From Plumapathes pennacea (lineage: Eukaryota; Cnidaria; Anthozoa; Antipatharia; Myriopathidae): 64,000 bases of DNA. Location of the stretch: positions 8,534,684-8,598,683 of the forward strand of contig OZ038471.1 in assembly GCA_964036295.1 (NCBI GenBank), in the 5' to 3' direction. Shown one piece after another: positions 1 through 10,971 of this stretch. Both the position numbers and the translations under genes were made by a program. Positions within the stretch are counted from its first letter, which is position 1. Every line of letters begins with the position of its first letter. The notes under the pieces were generated by a model. It saw nothing but the letters and a program-made list of their open reading frames with translations. It did not search any database and was not told where the DNA came from.

Positions 1-52
1 TCAGTTGACAGTACTGCCTTCCTCGATTCGATATCTTCAATTGTTACCTTGA
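1..52 (-). CDS. Partial FN3-type exon of receptor-like gene
   Basis: This is the start of an exon that runs off the left edge. The minus strand shows an acceptor ending ATAACCAG, then a phase-1 reading frame of about 17 residues (KVTIEDIESRKAVLSTD). The pattern closely parallels the first residues of the FN3 exon at 1957-2223 (QLTIEKVEQRELVLSRA), so I read it as a second fibronectin type III exon of the same gene, after the Ig exon. Only the first strand of the fold is visible, so the assignment rests on that similarity and on the matching phase. Confidence 0.5.
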
Positions 53-542
53 CTGGTTATAGAGAAACGAAAGTAAATTTCAGTTAATCATGGCAGTGTA
101 CTGTCTTCGGCTTTGGATTCCTGTGAAAGCCACATGTTCACACTTCTAGTGACGCAGGCTAGTACGCAGCCGCGTCACTTTGTTAAAGGCAAGTCTCTAG
201 AGGCAAGTCTCGGCATAGATGTCCAGATGGCCGACGAAGAATTGGACTTAATAATGTTGCCAGGGCGTGATAATACAAGCATGAAGCAAGTATAACTGCC
301 TTGATATTTCTCCACATATTTCTTGTCATTGTTGATCAACTAGTGTGAAGCCCTCTTCATTGGGTGTTGAATAATAATTTTAGGGGAAGAATGAAATTAT
401 ACAGTAAAGCGTAACGACTAAGGTCACAAGACTCACATCATTAGTTTTCCTTCGGACTTAAGACTTTGAATCCCAACTAAAAATGTCTTGTTTTGGTGTA
501 ACTTGCTGCTTTAAAAACCGGAGCAAACTTTTCGGGGAAAAT

Positions 543-911
543 GGCCGTTTTTATACTACAGACGACTAATTCGTCTCAGACGCATTAGTCGTCTAGTATA
601 AAAACGGAAAACAGGGCAGACGCACTTAAATTCTTATGCGTCTGTTAAGTGCGACTGAAAGACGCACTTAACAGTCGTCTAATTTGTCTCAGACGAAAAA
701 TGCGTCTAGCATAAAAACGAGTCAGACTTAAGTTTCAGTATCAAATCGAGATATTTGACAGTTTCAAGATGGCGGAACGAGGGAAGAAATCTCGGCAAAA
801 AAGCAGCGTGCATGGAGTGAGTTCTCCGACTCGTTTTTATACCAGTCGAACTTAACAGTCAGACGACTAATGCGTCTGGACGAATTAGTCGTCTGTAGTA
901 TAAAAACGGCC
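543..911. mobile_element. 369-bp MITE, ~55-bp hairpin TIRs, AAT target duplication
   Basis: Both ends carry GGCCGTTTTTATACTACAGA followed by GACTAATTCGTC and a second GACGCATTAGTCGTC block, so each terminal inverted repeat also folds on itself. Three bases AAT flank both sides (540-542 and 912-914). A three-base duplication suits a PIF/Harbinger-type mobiliser. The interior holds further GACGCACTTAA repeats, and near 770-835 a short stretch starting ATGGCGGAACGAGGGAAG. Its shifted frame reads RAWSEFSDS, like the first residues of a Myb/SANT domain. I infer a deletion derivative of a Harbinger-like element that kept the start of its Myb-like gene. Confidence 0.7.
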
Positions 912-1055
912 AATTTCATTGAGCGCTGTAATTGGTCGTGACCAACAGCACCGTTTTTCAGTTTGATGTTTTCAATCCTTAATTCGATCAAAAATAAACA
1001 AAACTATAAATCGGGCACAAGAACACATAAAAATATTCAGTATCAGAGTATTTAC

Positions 1056-1328
1056 CTGGCAGTGCTACGACAAACTCTGTGGATGCGTCGGTGAATCCTA
1101 GTTCGTTTGATGCTTTACACGTGTAATTTCCCGAATCGTTTAACTGTATTGCGCTTATGCTGAGTCGGCCATCTTGTTGTCGGCTTCTTCCCTGAGGAAA
1201 CGGCAACTGCAGTCGTGTCCACTCAACTGTCGGTTTAGGTACACCAGAGACATTGCACTCAATTGTGGCATTTTCTCCGGTTATCCAATAGGTGATTTTC
1301 TCGGGTTCTTTGGTAAACGATGGACGAA
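1056..1328 (-). CDS. I-set immunoglobulin domain exon
   Basis: A single exon of 273 bases encodes one complete Ig domain. The acceptor is TTTCTGTTGTAG before 1328 and the donor is CCAG|GTAAAT at 1056/1055; both borders are phase 1. Visible hallmarks are a cysteine in the B strand (ATIECNVSG), the tryptophan of the C strand (TVEWTR), and the F-strand motif DSGNYTCKASN, followed by a G strand TEFVVALP. This is the I-set pattern found in cell-surface and secreted proteins. With the EGF exon at 8433-8694 and the FN3 exons at 1957-2223 and 1-52 it forms a splice-compatible minus-strand series. Confidence 0.85.
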
Positions 1329-1956
1329 CTACAACAGAAAAGAGAATTTTCTATCGATGTCTGAATAACGATTTTCATGTCAACCATTTAAAATGGAACC
1401 TCCTGTTACCGTCACACTCTACTAACGTGTTTTATCATGTTATCGATTAATACTAAAACCAGGGAAAAATAAGGGGGGAGGGGTGGTCTGGGATTGTGTG
1501 CCTCCAAAGATTTGAATAACAAACGGACACAAAATATGCATTCTGGAAAAATCGAACAGATACACCCAGAATTGATAACAAGGCAAAAGAACAAACACAA
1601 ATTTGGCAAAATAACAGGTCCCATGGAAAATAATGTTACTCAAACAAATATTGTCATCGACCTCGTAGAAAAAGAAAACGTGACTCTGCTTTATGGGGTT
1701 TTGTTTCCCTTTGAAAACGAGTTGCTGTGGATCAAAGCGCTTAGGCTCGTGAAATGTTGCTGCCTATACATACATACGTACATGGTATAGTATACAATAC
1801 ATAATACCAACATACACACACACACATACATAGTATAGTACATAATATTGGACTATGATGCACAAGTGTGAAGTAGTCTTTAATGACAGTATTTTTATAA
1901 AATAGTTTAAAAAGGCTAAACATCTCCCTGACCGATAGGAGAAGCTGTGTACTTAC

Positions 1957-2223
1957 TTCCAAGTGTTTTGAATGAAACTTTATCGGACCACTCTCCCCGC
2001 TGATTTGCGTTCTTTACATGCCTGACTCGAACGTCGTACAAAGTGTAGGGATTCAAATGAGGCCGGCCTATTTTGATTTTTCCTTCCTGTGCATCCTGGC
2101 GGAACTCAATCGTCTTCGTGTTTTCGCGATCGGTGAGTTCGATGATATAAGTTCCCAACAAAGTGTTGCCTGCCCTCGACAGCACTAACTCTCTCTGTTC
2201 GACCTTTTCGATTGTTAGCTGGA
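1957..2223 (-). CDS. Fibronectin type III domain exon
   Basis: This 267-base exon has acceptor TTTGTACTCAG before 2223 and donor GGAA|GTAAGT at 1957/1956, both phase 1. The translation (89 codons) has FN3-like features: a starting strand QLTIEKVEQRELVLSR, a central TYIIELTDREN strand, the LNPYTLYDVRVRHV motif typical of strands E-F (Leu-x-Pro-x-Thr-x-Tyr), and a closing GEWSDKVSFKT. It lies between the EGF exon (upstream, higher coordinates) and the Ig exon. No partner or ligand can be read from the sequence. A divergent Ig-like fold is possible but less likely. Confidence 0.75.
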
Positions 2224-2477
2224 CTGAGTACAAAGAAATATTAGGATGTTAATTAGTTTTCCACGACCTTAGCTCCGCATGTGACAACTTTTAAGTAGTA
2301 AAAGAGGTTTGCCGCTGTAAATTCCAGCAATGCACTCAAAAAGACTGTACCAGAAAAAGAAGCACTATTTCTGTGATTTATGTTAATTTCCTAGTTTGAA
2401 TATGTAAGATGATCATGTATGAGTAACACCAAAAATAGTCCAAAATGTACAATAAAACGTGCGTCATAATTGCAAAA

Positions 2478-4255
2478 CTAGACTGGCGTTGCCAGTGAGC
2501 TCGCGGCGTTAGTTGGGTCGAGAGCAGAATAAACTAAAATGGAAAGCAAGGACAAGAGCGGAACTTCCGGGAGACTTCCAGTTTCTCACCAGAAATATAT
2601 CACACAGTATAGAGAACTTGGCTTTTGACACCTTGCTTAAATGAAACCTGATTAAACTATAAATTTATCATTACAACACTCATACACTTGGTTCTTAAAG
2701 GTTGAGCGACTCTGCATTTTGAGCTTAGAAGCGAAACGGTTACAAACCGAGTAAATCTGAGTAATGCGTGACTTGTCTTTTTATGAATCAATTTTGACAG
2801 TTTGACTTCGAACACTTAATTCTAATCAGAGGCCACGATTATTCCAGCCTTTGCTTCAATACTAGTCTGTCTTGTTTTTTAACTGAATGCGTTTCACTTC
2901 TATCAGGCTTTCGAGTATTTGTGCTTTGTAACAAATATAAAATTGAAAGCGAGGAATGTAACACGAGCCCAACACGAGACTTGTTTACAATATTATCGCG
3001 GTTTTGTTCACAGCGTGTTCAGTCCATTTGTGACTGCAAACTCAATGCTCGGGACTATTTCGGTGTATTTTTCATTTCTAGTATACACACAGGGCAGCCC
3101 AGGCTCCGAGAGTCTGTCTGTCTGTCACACAGTGATATGTGATACCTTTGTTATTACGAAAGAACATGACCTTTGGCAATTATAAAGAAATGTATGGGGA
3201 TTTTGGTCGTTCGCCGAATGGCGCGGTCTTCGGCAACGATTGAACTTAAAAATATAATTAGTTGCGCGTCATCTTATCTCTCTCCGAACGTCAGCTTGCT
3301 GCGCTCGTTGGAACCGGTAAAAAATTCGGGGCGAAATTCTGACATCTCTTCCTATGCACAATCGAGTTCGACTCTTATTTCTAATCAGAGGACACGATCA
3401 ATCCAGCCTTCGCTTCAATACTTGTGTGTTTTCTTGTATTAACTGAATGCGTTTTTTCTATCAGGCTTTCGAGTATTCGTGCTTTGTAACAAATATAAAA
3501 TTGAAAGCGAGGAATGTAACACGAATCATGTTTAAAATATTATTGCGGTTTTGTTCAGTGTGTTCACAGTGTGTTCAGTCCATTTGTGACTGCAAACTTA
3601 ATACTCAGGACTATTTCGGTGTATTTTTCATTTCTGGTATACAATGACCATTGCGAAACAAAGGCTACATGATCGAATGAAAGAAACATTTCAACAGGCA
3701 ATGTACGATAAGCAGAAGAATTTTAAGAGGCAACAGATGTCATGTACAGAGTGAAGCATAAATCGCCATTGTTTTGCGGCTAAAGCTCATCGTAGCTTTG
3801 GTTTCCGTTTTCGGCTTGTTTTCTTCCCAGAAGTATTTCGTGTCGCCACAGAAAGTTTCGTCGGGACTAAATATTTAGCGGCTACAGAGATATTTGCAAT
3901 CCCCCAGCGGTATCCATCAAACATTTTCTTACGGCTATTCTCAAAGCTTCCGCGGTGAACTAAAGAACGCAAGCCAAAATCGTTCCCTAACATCCAGTTT
4001 ATCAGTGCGTGTTCGGCACAAACCCAAACGGTGTTGAGTTTGGATTAAATGCAGTTAACTTTTACACACAAGTACAGAGCAATTCATAGCCACACTCGAG
4101 TTGTTTAACGAAGTCAATTACGTCATTGCATATCACGTGATAATCTGAACCAATCACCGTGTGCTGATTCTCGACCGACAAAAAGGAAAAAAATAAAAAT
4201 AAAAATTTGCGTTTTTAAGCGCGCGTTGGGCCCCAGGCCCCCGCGAGCAATAAGA
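2478..4255. repeat. Repeat family X, copy A (internally duplicated)
   Basis: First of three copies of an interspersed family. The other copies are at 6630-8105 and at 61215-62044 plus 63281-63546. All begin CTAGACTGGC.TTGCCAGTG, contain the block from TCATCGTAGCTTTGG (here near 3787) and end near GCGAGCAAT. Copy A alone carries a direct duplication of about 566 bases: 2780-3090 matches 3360-3650. At about 3644-3754 a short frame reads MTIAKQRLHDRMKETFQQA and continues to a stop; it recurs in copy B. The 5' third resembles the ~214-bp TTAA MITE family found elsewhere in the window. The class of mobiliser is unknown. Confidence 0.75.
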
Positions 4256-4570
4256 GTTTGATGAATATTCGTCCTCCTGTTTCTTGGAGAGTTCTGTGAA
4301 TCATCTTCCAGTGTTAAAGGGGTACTTTGACAAAATCGGACCACTTTGAAATACTATTTTAACCACTTTAAATGAAAGTGTATGGTATGAATAGCAAAAT
4401 GTCCCCAAAACTTTTTTTTCAGATGTAAGACTCCCGAGATATATTAATTCAAAGGAGGCTAAAACGCCTGTCCGCCATGTTGGCCGTGAATAAATATTTC
4501 GGGCCAGCGGTTTACCACTCTGAAGTCATCTTACCAACGAGACGCGGACTTCACACATATTTCTTTGCAA

Positions 4571-5042
4571 ATGTCTTCGAGTGAGAGCGAGCTTTCATAG
4601 ATAATTTCTTCGAATTCTTCTTTTTTATCGACTCACGAGTCATAATTAGATGTTTCACATGTACATTCAAGTGTTGAAGGCAGTACGTTTGCGTACGACG
4701 ACAGTCTTTGAACCAGTTGCCACGGAAGAAGAACTAGCGGTGTGCGTCGAGCAAGTCACAGTCGAAGAAGAACAAGAAGCCGAATTCAAGAAAAGATTTA
4801 GCCGAAAAGTAAATTTTGGAACGTGGTAAGACCATTATTAATGTATCACGCTTGAGAACTCGGAAATTTACGAAGACAGTAGCGCTCAAATTACTGCAAA
4901 ATCAACATGAACTTTTCGATTCTATCAAAACATTTCAATTCTATTAAAACATCGAAGAACTAGCGACGTACGTCGAGCAAGTCACGGTCGAAGAAGCCGA
5001 ATTCAAGAAAAGATTCAGCCGAGAAGTAAATTTTGGAACGTG
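4571..5042 (+). pseudogene. Transposon ORF exon, tandemly duplicated and broken
   Basis: From ATG at 4571 the reading starts MSSSESELS, then meets a stop and at least one frameshift. Further on, the frame EELAVCVEQVTVEEE... FKKRFSRKVNFGTW runs to a donor TG|GTAAGACC at 4825/4826. The same acidic exon end and donor recur about 226 bases later (4954-5042, donor at 5043) with about 85 percent identity by eye, so exon plus intron start are in tandem duplicate. I recall similar acidic N-termini in coral transposon proteins with a cysteine-rich (P2X7-tail-like) domain; that link is from memory and weak. The copy cannot encode an intact protein. Confidence 0.45.
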
Positions 5043-5594
5043 GTAAGACCATTTTAACACACTTCAGGACTCGGAAATTTACGAAGTCAGTAGCACACAA
5101 ACTACTGCAAAATCAACATGAACTTTTCGATTCTATCAAATTATTGAAGGATCTAGTAAATGCATGGGTTTTAATGTAAAATGAAATTCATAGATCGTAT
5201 ACAGTGCCACTATTTTGAATAAATACAATTACGTTGATTTGACATGCCGACTGATGTGTGATTCCGCCCGGCGTTGTGTCTATATGAAAAGCCGCCGTCT
5301 AACTAACTTGACCGTTTTATTAAGCTACAACAATCACACTGAAACACCGCCTTTTTGTATTCACTAACGTTTGTAATAGTATGGCTTTTAGTTGCATCAG
5401 TCCGAAAAGTGCTTCAAATTTACTCGAATGGACTCATAACAAGTTGTCACGCCGCCACAGCGTGCGATGTGCGATGAAAACGAAAGTTCAGTTCTTGCAA
5501 TTTCTGCTAAACGAAACATCTAAGAAAGCAGTTTGATGACAGTTTGCAAATTGTGGGACTCTTAATCTGTTCAAACTTCGAAAAAATTCCCTCG

Positions 5595-5900
5595 TCAAGA
5601 CTTACGACGATCTCTTGCACTTTCGCCTCGATCTTTAGTTGCTCTCCAAATTGTGGGGACTGATCCTGGAATCAGTCTGCGGGAGAAAACCTTGGTGGAG
5701 CCTTGAAAAACAGTTCTCTTCGAAATGCTTCGAGCAGACAGAGAAGCGATCACCAGGATTGAAGTTCTTGCGATGAAGTAGCACAAACCGTTCTTCCACA
5801 TCGCGCACAGCGCTTTATTATTGGGCAAAATGTGAAGGGAAATGCCCTCTTTCGGGTTGGACTTGCTGTCGCAGCCTTGCACTACACACCTACCTGGCAT
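5595..5900 (-). pseudogene. THAP zinc-finger exon with frameshift
   Basis: The minus-strand frame starts MPGRCVVQGCDSKSN, the classic THAP start with Cys-x4-Cys. It continues ISLHILPNNKALCAMWKN. The second half of the domain is in another frame: RKNFNPGDRFSVCSKHF carries the expected Cys-x2-His pair, followed by FEENCFSR. One indel near 5785-5800 therefore separates the halves. THAP domains bind DNA and are common in P-like and Kolobok-like transposases as well as in host regulators. The position inside a TTAA-bounded repeat favours a transposase origin. No catalytic domain is visible downstream. Confidence 0.75.
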
Positions 5901-6629
5901 GTTGTGCAGTTTTGTTTGAAAATTCCAAATTCTACTTCGATTTCAATCAAGAGTTACACGCGCTCTTTTGCAAAACTTCACACTTCCCTTATAGTTGTGA
6001 TACTCTGCATTGGTAAGATGACGTCACGCCGGTCTCTCCAATCCCCACTCGGAATTATCGATTTATTCACGGCTCAAGAAAAACAGAGGTCAAAACGTGG
6101 GATTTCCAAAAATAATTTCGACAAACGGTTTGGTAGTATTGTTAGTAGTGTGCTAAAGATTGTTTTTGGCTGTTTTAAATTGGATTTGAGTGATGGTCCG
6201 ATTTTGGTCAAGACCTACACTACTTCCTTTCCTATATAGAATAAGATCCAATGAATTTAATCTGGTTACAGACGGCAAACCTTTCTGCAATAACACCCTC
6301 ATTAATCCAAGGAGCGTGGTTCTCAACTGAAACTAATATAAACGCAGAAAGCTAAAGGGTTCACTCCGGGAATTAACTAAATCAAAATAGAAACACAAAA
6401 AATCTCTTGCTTCCATGCACAAACAAGAAAAAAAAAAAAAAAACATCGAAAGTAATACGGTAGGCTGCGCGGCACTGCTAACTTCCATTCTCTCCAATGA
6501 TTGACATTATTTTATTTTGCATAAGAACACCGAGAACTCCTTGCCCAATCAAGTAAACTCTTCAAAACAAAACATAGAATTCGAAGTGTCTCAAAAACAG
6601 CGGCAGCGCTTTCAATTCAAAATAATTCA

Positions 6630-8105
6630 AACTAGACTGGCATTGCCAGTGAGCTCGCGGCGTGAGTTGCGTCGAGACCAGAATATACTAAAATGGAAAG
6701 TAGGGACAAGAGTGGAACTCCCAAGAGAAATATCACACCTTGACACCTTGCTCAAATGAAACCTGATTAAACTATAAATTATCATTACAACACTCATGCA
6801 CTTGCTTCTTAAAGGTTGAGCGACCGTGCATTTTGAGAATGCGTGATATATCTTTTTATGCACAATTGATTTTTGACAGTTTGACTTCGACTCTTATTTC
6901 TAACGAGAGGCCACGATTAATCCAGCCTTCGCTTCAATACTTTTGTGTTTTCTTTTATTAACTGAATACGTTTCTTCTATCAGGCTTTCGAGTTTTCGTG
7001 TTCTGTAACAAGCGAGGAATGTAACACGACACTTGTTTACGTCAATATTATTGCGGTTTTGTTCACAGTGTGTTCAGTCATTTGTGAACTGCAAACTCAA
7101 TGCTCAGGACTATTTCGGTGTATTTTTCATATCTGGTATACAATGACCATTGCGAAACAAAGGCTACATGATCGAATGAAAGAAACATTTCAACAGGCAA
7201 AGTACGATAAGCAGAAGAATTTTATGAGGCAACAGATGTCATGTACAAAGTAAAGCATAAATCGCCATTGTTTTGCGGCTAAAGCTCATCGTAGCTTTGG
7301 TTTCCGTTTTCGGCCTGTTATCTTCCCAGAAGTATTTCGTGCCGCCACAGAAAGTTTCGTCGGGACTAAATATTTAGCGGCGACAGAGAAATTTGCAATC
7401 CCCGAGCGGTATCCATCAAACATTTAGTTTACGGCTATTCTCAAAGCTTCCGCGGTGAACTAAAGAACGCAAGCCAAAATCGTTCCCTAAAATCCAATTT
7501 ATCCGTGCATGTTCCACAGAGCCCAATGGTGTTGAGTTTGGATGGGATGCAGTTAACTTTTACACACAAGTAACGAGCAATTCACTGGCCACATCTCGAG
7601 TTGTTTAGCGAAGTCAATTACATACATACATACATACATATTTTTATTGATGCTCCCCTCAAGGGGCTTTTCAGCGACAATTTGACTTCGCCATATTACT
7701 GTGGAGAACAGGCACTGAGGGTGGTCACTGCCAGATTTGTTTACGTCCTCAGTGGTTCTTTTACGTCCCCCCTGTCATCAAGTATAGAAGTATAGGGAGA
7801 CGGGACCGCCATTTTACGTAGTCAGCCGAGCCAAGTGAAGATCTTACCATCTGCTGTTAGAAACAAAGGCAGCATCTTCTCTTCAATTATTTTAAGACCC
7901 TGAGTGCTGGTCCGGCCGGGGTTCGAACCCGCGACCTCCCGCACGAAAGACCGGCACTCAACCAACTGAGCCAACCGGGCGGCGGTCTACGTCATCGCAT
8001 ATCACGTGATCATATGAACCAATCACCGTGTGCTGATTCTCGACCCAGAAGAAAAAAAAACTCCATTTTTAAGCTCGCCGGGGCCACACCCCGCGAGCAA
8101 TTATC
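6630..8105. repeat. Repeat family X, copy B, split by a SINE
   Basis: Second copy of the family, starting CTAGACTGGCATTGCCAGTG and ending CCGCGAGCAATTA. It lacks the 566-base internal duplication of copy A. The short frame MTIAKQRLHDRMKETFQQAK is intact at about 7143-7253. A tRNA-derived SINE interrupts it at 7621-7987; removing the insert restores the sequence CAATTACGTCATCGCATATC seen in the other copies, with perhaps a 3-base TAC duplication. Without the SINE the copy is about 1.1 kb. Confidence 0.75.
7621..7987 (-). mobile_element. tRNA-derived SINE with (TATG)n tail
   Basis: On the minus strand the element begins with a tRNA-like head. An A-box-like TGGCTCAGTTGG lies near 7965-7976 and a perfect B box GGTTCGAACCC near 7919-7930, followed by an unrelated body of about 250 bases. 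The 3' end reads ATCAATAAAAATATG and then (TATG)n at 7621-7644. The insertion splits repeat X copy B. The tail matches the (TGTA)n terminus of the LINE at 11.2-12.6 kb, suggesting shared 3'-end recognition by a LINE reverse transcriptase. It is not a functional tRNA: the acceptor-stem partner is absent. Confidence 0.8.
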
Positions 8106-8432
8106 TGAACTGTCAACTTCACATATTCGCGGGTTGATTAATGCACTCCCGTTCTTTGCCGGATCACGATCTCTCAGGAAAAAATATTTACAATCAGAAG
8201 TTAGTATAGGTAATCCCACGATTTCGAATGCAATTTGGAGTAAATGAGCACAATTAAATTTCTCAAAGGCTACAAAATTGCACGGGCGCCGCGTGAAAAA
8301 TTTATGAGTGCATGCTCATTTAGAACCCTTCCATGATTTTCCGAGCAGCAGCAAGAAAACCAGATAACAGGAAGTAAATAGAAAAACGTAGTAAAAGACA
8401 GACTTTAGCTCAAGTCTAGCTGAATTACTTAC

Positions 8433-8694
8433 CGAGTCTTTCTTCACAGTTTACTCCGCCATATCCGAGAACACATTTGCACTTGTAGGGCTGTTGGTCG
8501 TCATCATTTGGGGAACATGTCGCTCCATTTTTGCACGGTTTAATCACCTTGCAAATGTCCTTTGGGTCATAACAAATTGCTGTTATGCCGACGATGGTGC
8601 GTTGAGATCCCGAGTCCTCGGTGTATTTATTAGAGGCTTTGATGACAGGTAAAAGAAACGCGATGCACAAAACTGAAATATCAAGCAGCTTCAT
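8433..8694 (-). CDS. First coding exon: signal peptide plus EGF-like domain
   Basis: The ATG at 8694 opens MKLLDISVLCIAFLLPVIKA, a typical signal peptide (short positive start, hydrophobic core, small residues before the cut). It is followed by about 25 residues of linker and an EGF-like domain with six cysteines in the usual order: CKVIKPCKNGATC, then YKCKCVLGYGGVNCEE. The exon ends phase 1 at donor CTCG|GTAAGT (8433/8432), compatible with the FN3 exon at 2223 after a 6.2 kb intron full of repeats. The protein would be secreted or a membrane ectodomain. Intervening exons could have been missed. No transmembrane segment is visible in the window. Confidence 0.75.
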
Positions 8695-8859
8695 GGTTTC
8701 GGGCAAGGGGTTTTACCCTTCCAACTTGTTTGAAACGGTAAAAGCAAACCCCATCTGGTTAAGCACTTTCAAACCTATAAAAGACATTTTAGTTGCCATG
8801 GTAATGTCATTCAAGGCGACAAACGGTGCCAAACACATCATTTTTCATGACAGTTAAAC

Positions 8860-9720
8860 ATCACATAAAAACTCTTTGACAATATGAGTTTATAGTCACT
8901 AAATATGTGAATATATGTGAATATTTCGCCGTTAGTTAACGGCGAAGTTTTAGGATCATCACTACGTACAGAGTGAATATTTCGCGTTAATTAATTGCTA
9001 AACATTGCATCTGTATTGTATACCGAGCTCTTTCTTTGCAAATTTTAATTTGTCTCTATAGAGGGACTTTAATGCAAAATTCGCATTTATCAAATGTCTC
9101 CCTGGGATCAAACTACTGACTCTGCCTTTCCCCAGGAAGACTTTAACATCTCAAATAACACTGTCAACTCGAAAACAAGATATTTGTGAAGACCTTATCC
9201 GAGGCAGGAAATTTAGAACAAATATTAAAAAAGACAAGAAGGATTTTCAGAAGACCATTCTTTTTCCATATTGACTCATTCGAGCTGATAATGTGTTTGC
9301 TTTTGTTTGCCTAATGTTTACTTTTCAGGATGACAAAACTGACATTTGTGCATGATTTGAAAGTTTGAAAGTTTATTCTTGAATTTTGAATTTGTAACTC
9401 GATTTTCTTTATCTCTCTTTTCTCTCTCTCTCTTTTTGTAAAGCGCCCGTTTGAACATGTTCAAATTTCCATGATAATAGACAAAAGTTTTTCCCGTTTG
9501 ATTACCCTTTCTAAGAGTCCTTTCTAAGTTGCGATCCCTAAACTATCATCCGATATCATTAACTGTTTGATTGAGAATTTACATTAACGTGTATTAGCCC
9601 CGAGGTGAGTCAATAACAGCTGTTCTTGTTATTACGATCAATATCCTAAATTACCCTAAAGAAAATTATGAGACAGAAGAGATGCATACCCAAAAAGCGT
9701 CCAAGACACTTACTTTAGCG
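8860..9720. other. Intergenic or intron sequence, no gene recognised
   Basis: AT-rich single-copy-looking DNA. A small palindrome TTCGCCGTTAGTTAACGGCGAA lies near 8926-8947, and a CT-rich tract near 9408-9440. No open frame with splice borders or family similarity was recognised on either strand. Confidence 0.4.
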
Positions 9721-9726
9721 TATTAC

Positions 9727-9800
9727 CTTTGATTATTTTTGGGTTGCCGCTGAGCAGTTTCCCTGGTTTGTCTTGATAGGTCACCACTCCATCAATTAGA
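9727..9800 (-). CDS. Candidate small exon, product unknown
   Basis: A 74-base open stretch is bounded by acceptor CGTTTTATACAG and donor AAAG|GTAATA on the minus strand (phase 2 in, phase 1 out). It reads LIDGVVTYQDKPGKLLSGNP followed by KIIK. The splice borders and composition look coding, but I recognise no family. Its phase does not fit directly onto the GCP5-like exon at 10972 (which ends in phase 0), so either a further exon lies between them or it belongs to another transcript. Confidence 0.35.
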
Positions 9801-10971
9801 CTGTATAAAACGGATGGATTTATATAAGATGTGGATTTATCTTATTCTATGGTTTAGCGCTAGTCAGAACGTACGCACAGACATGGTAGAATTTTATAAT
9901 GTTGAAGGTACCGAACAGTATTCATTGCATGTGGGTAAATATATAAATAATAGGTCCTAAATAAACAGCTAAAATGTTTTTAAAATGGAATGTATATATT
10001 CTTATTTCGTAGTAGAGATTTCGAGTGGCTTTAGCTGTCGAACTTTCTCCGGGAGAATAGAATGTTTTCTTTTCTTTTCTTTTTTTCTTTTTGTGGCCGC
10101 CATATGTTAATTCTTAGTCTGCAGAATTAAATTAAATTTCTGAGCTTTTCTTCCGCCGAAGCATATTCTGTATTCATTCTGGATGCGGTTAACGCAAAGT
10201 CGCTGGATTTTTCTGTGGAACATTTACTGTACTGTCCGTGGTCTGGTCACAGTGGTCGTTGAGTGTTCTTGTTCGTCAGGTCTGGTGTTATAAACATTCC
10301 GTTTTAAATCTCTCTGAGTTTCAGCGGGAAAATATTCCTTTCGATGTCATTTATTCTTCGTTTTCGTTATGTTTTTGTTTATAGTCCATTCTGCATTTCA
10401 CGAGTAAGCGAGAAAATAAAACGAAACAGCGCGTCAACAAAGTAAAGGCGTGCAACACCGAGAGACCAGCTGCTGTTTTCTCCCTACTAAACTATAGAGA
10501 TATAATTACGTCTTGAAAGGAGAAGTTCGTTTCTGATCAATCTTCGGATTTAATTAGGGGTTCATTTTCCCTCTCAGAAAAAAAAAGAGCTTCCTCGCCG
10601 TTTATGTGAAGTATGCATTAAGGCTACAAGTTCAGCTTAAAGCAATTACCACACTCAACAATTTCTAGATTTATAACATATTAGCGCTCGCAGGTAAAAT
10701 TGAAATTAAAGTCAGTCGCCAGCGCTCGATTTTATTTGTCCGTCCTTTTATTGATGGTGAAAATTAGCCAATCACAATGCGAGAAACTGACGCATTGTAA
10801 AAATCTGGCTTGCGGTCATGGACAGGGTCGAGCTATTACCATAAGGATCAAGGAAACTATAAGCCATTTACGAGACGTCTGCTGCTCTGTTTCAAAACGA
10901 GGCTGAGTGCGGAATATTTTGCTGTGAGTTGACGCTGCTGCGCTCAGTGTGAATTACAACATTCAGCATAC

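Larger units (their letters stand above)
4318..6222. mobile_element. Degenerate THAP-type DNA transposon (Kolobok-like?)
   Basis: The left end is TTAA followed by AGGGGTACTTTGACAAAATC. The right end, inverted, reads GTCTTGACCAAAATCGGACC, so the terminal inverted repeats match over roughly 25 bases. A THAP exon lies on the minus strand (5595-5900). A duplicated exon of another transposon protein lies on the plus strand (4571-5042). A TTAA target plus a THAP DNA-binding domain fits Kolobok-type elements, but P-like and ISL2EU elements also carry THAP. The right boundary is approximate because the TTAA on that side is not intact. The whole element sits in the long intron between the EGF and FN3 exons. 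Confidence 0.55.

Noticed and set aside
7960-7987. tRNA gene on the minus strand (A and B boxes)
   Set aside because: The head is followed by a SINE body and tail, no acceptor-stem partner closes the cloverleaf, and it interrupts a repeat; it is a SINE promoter.
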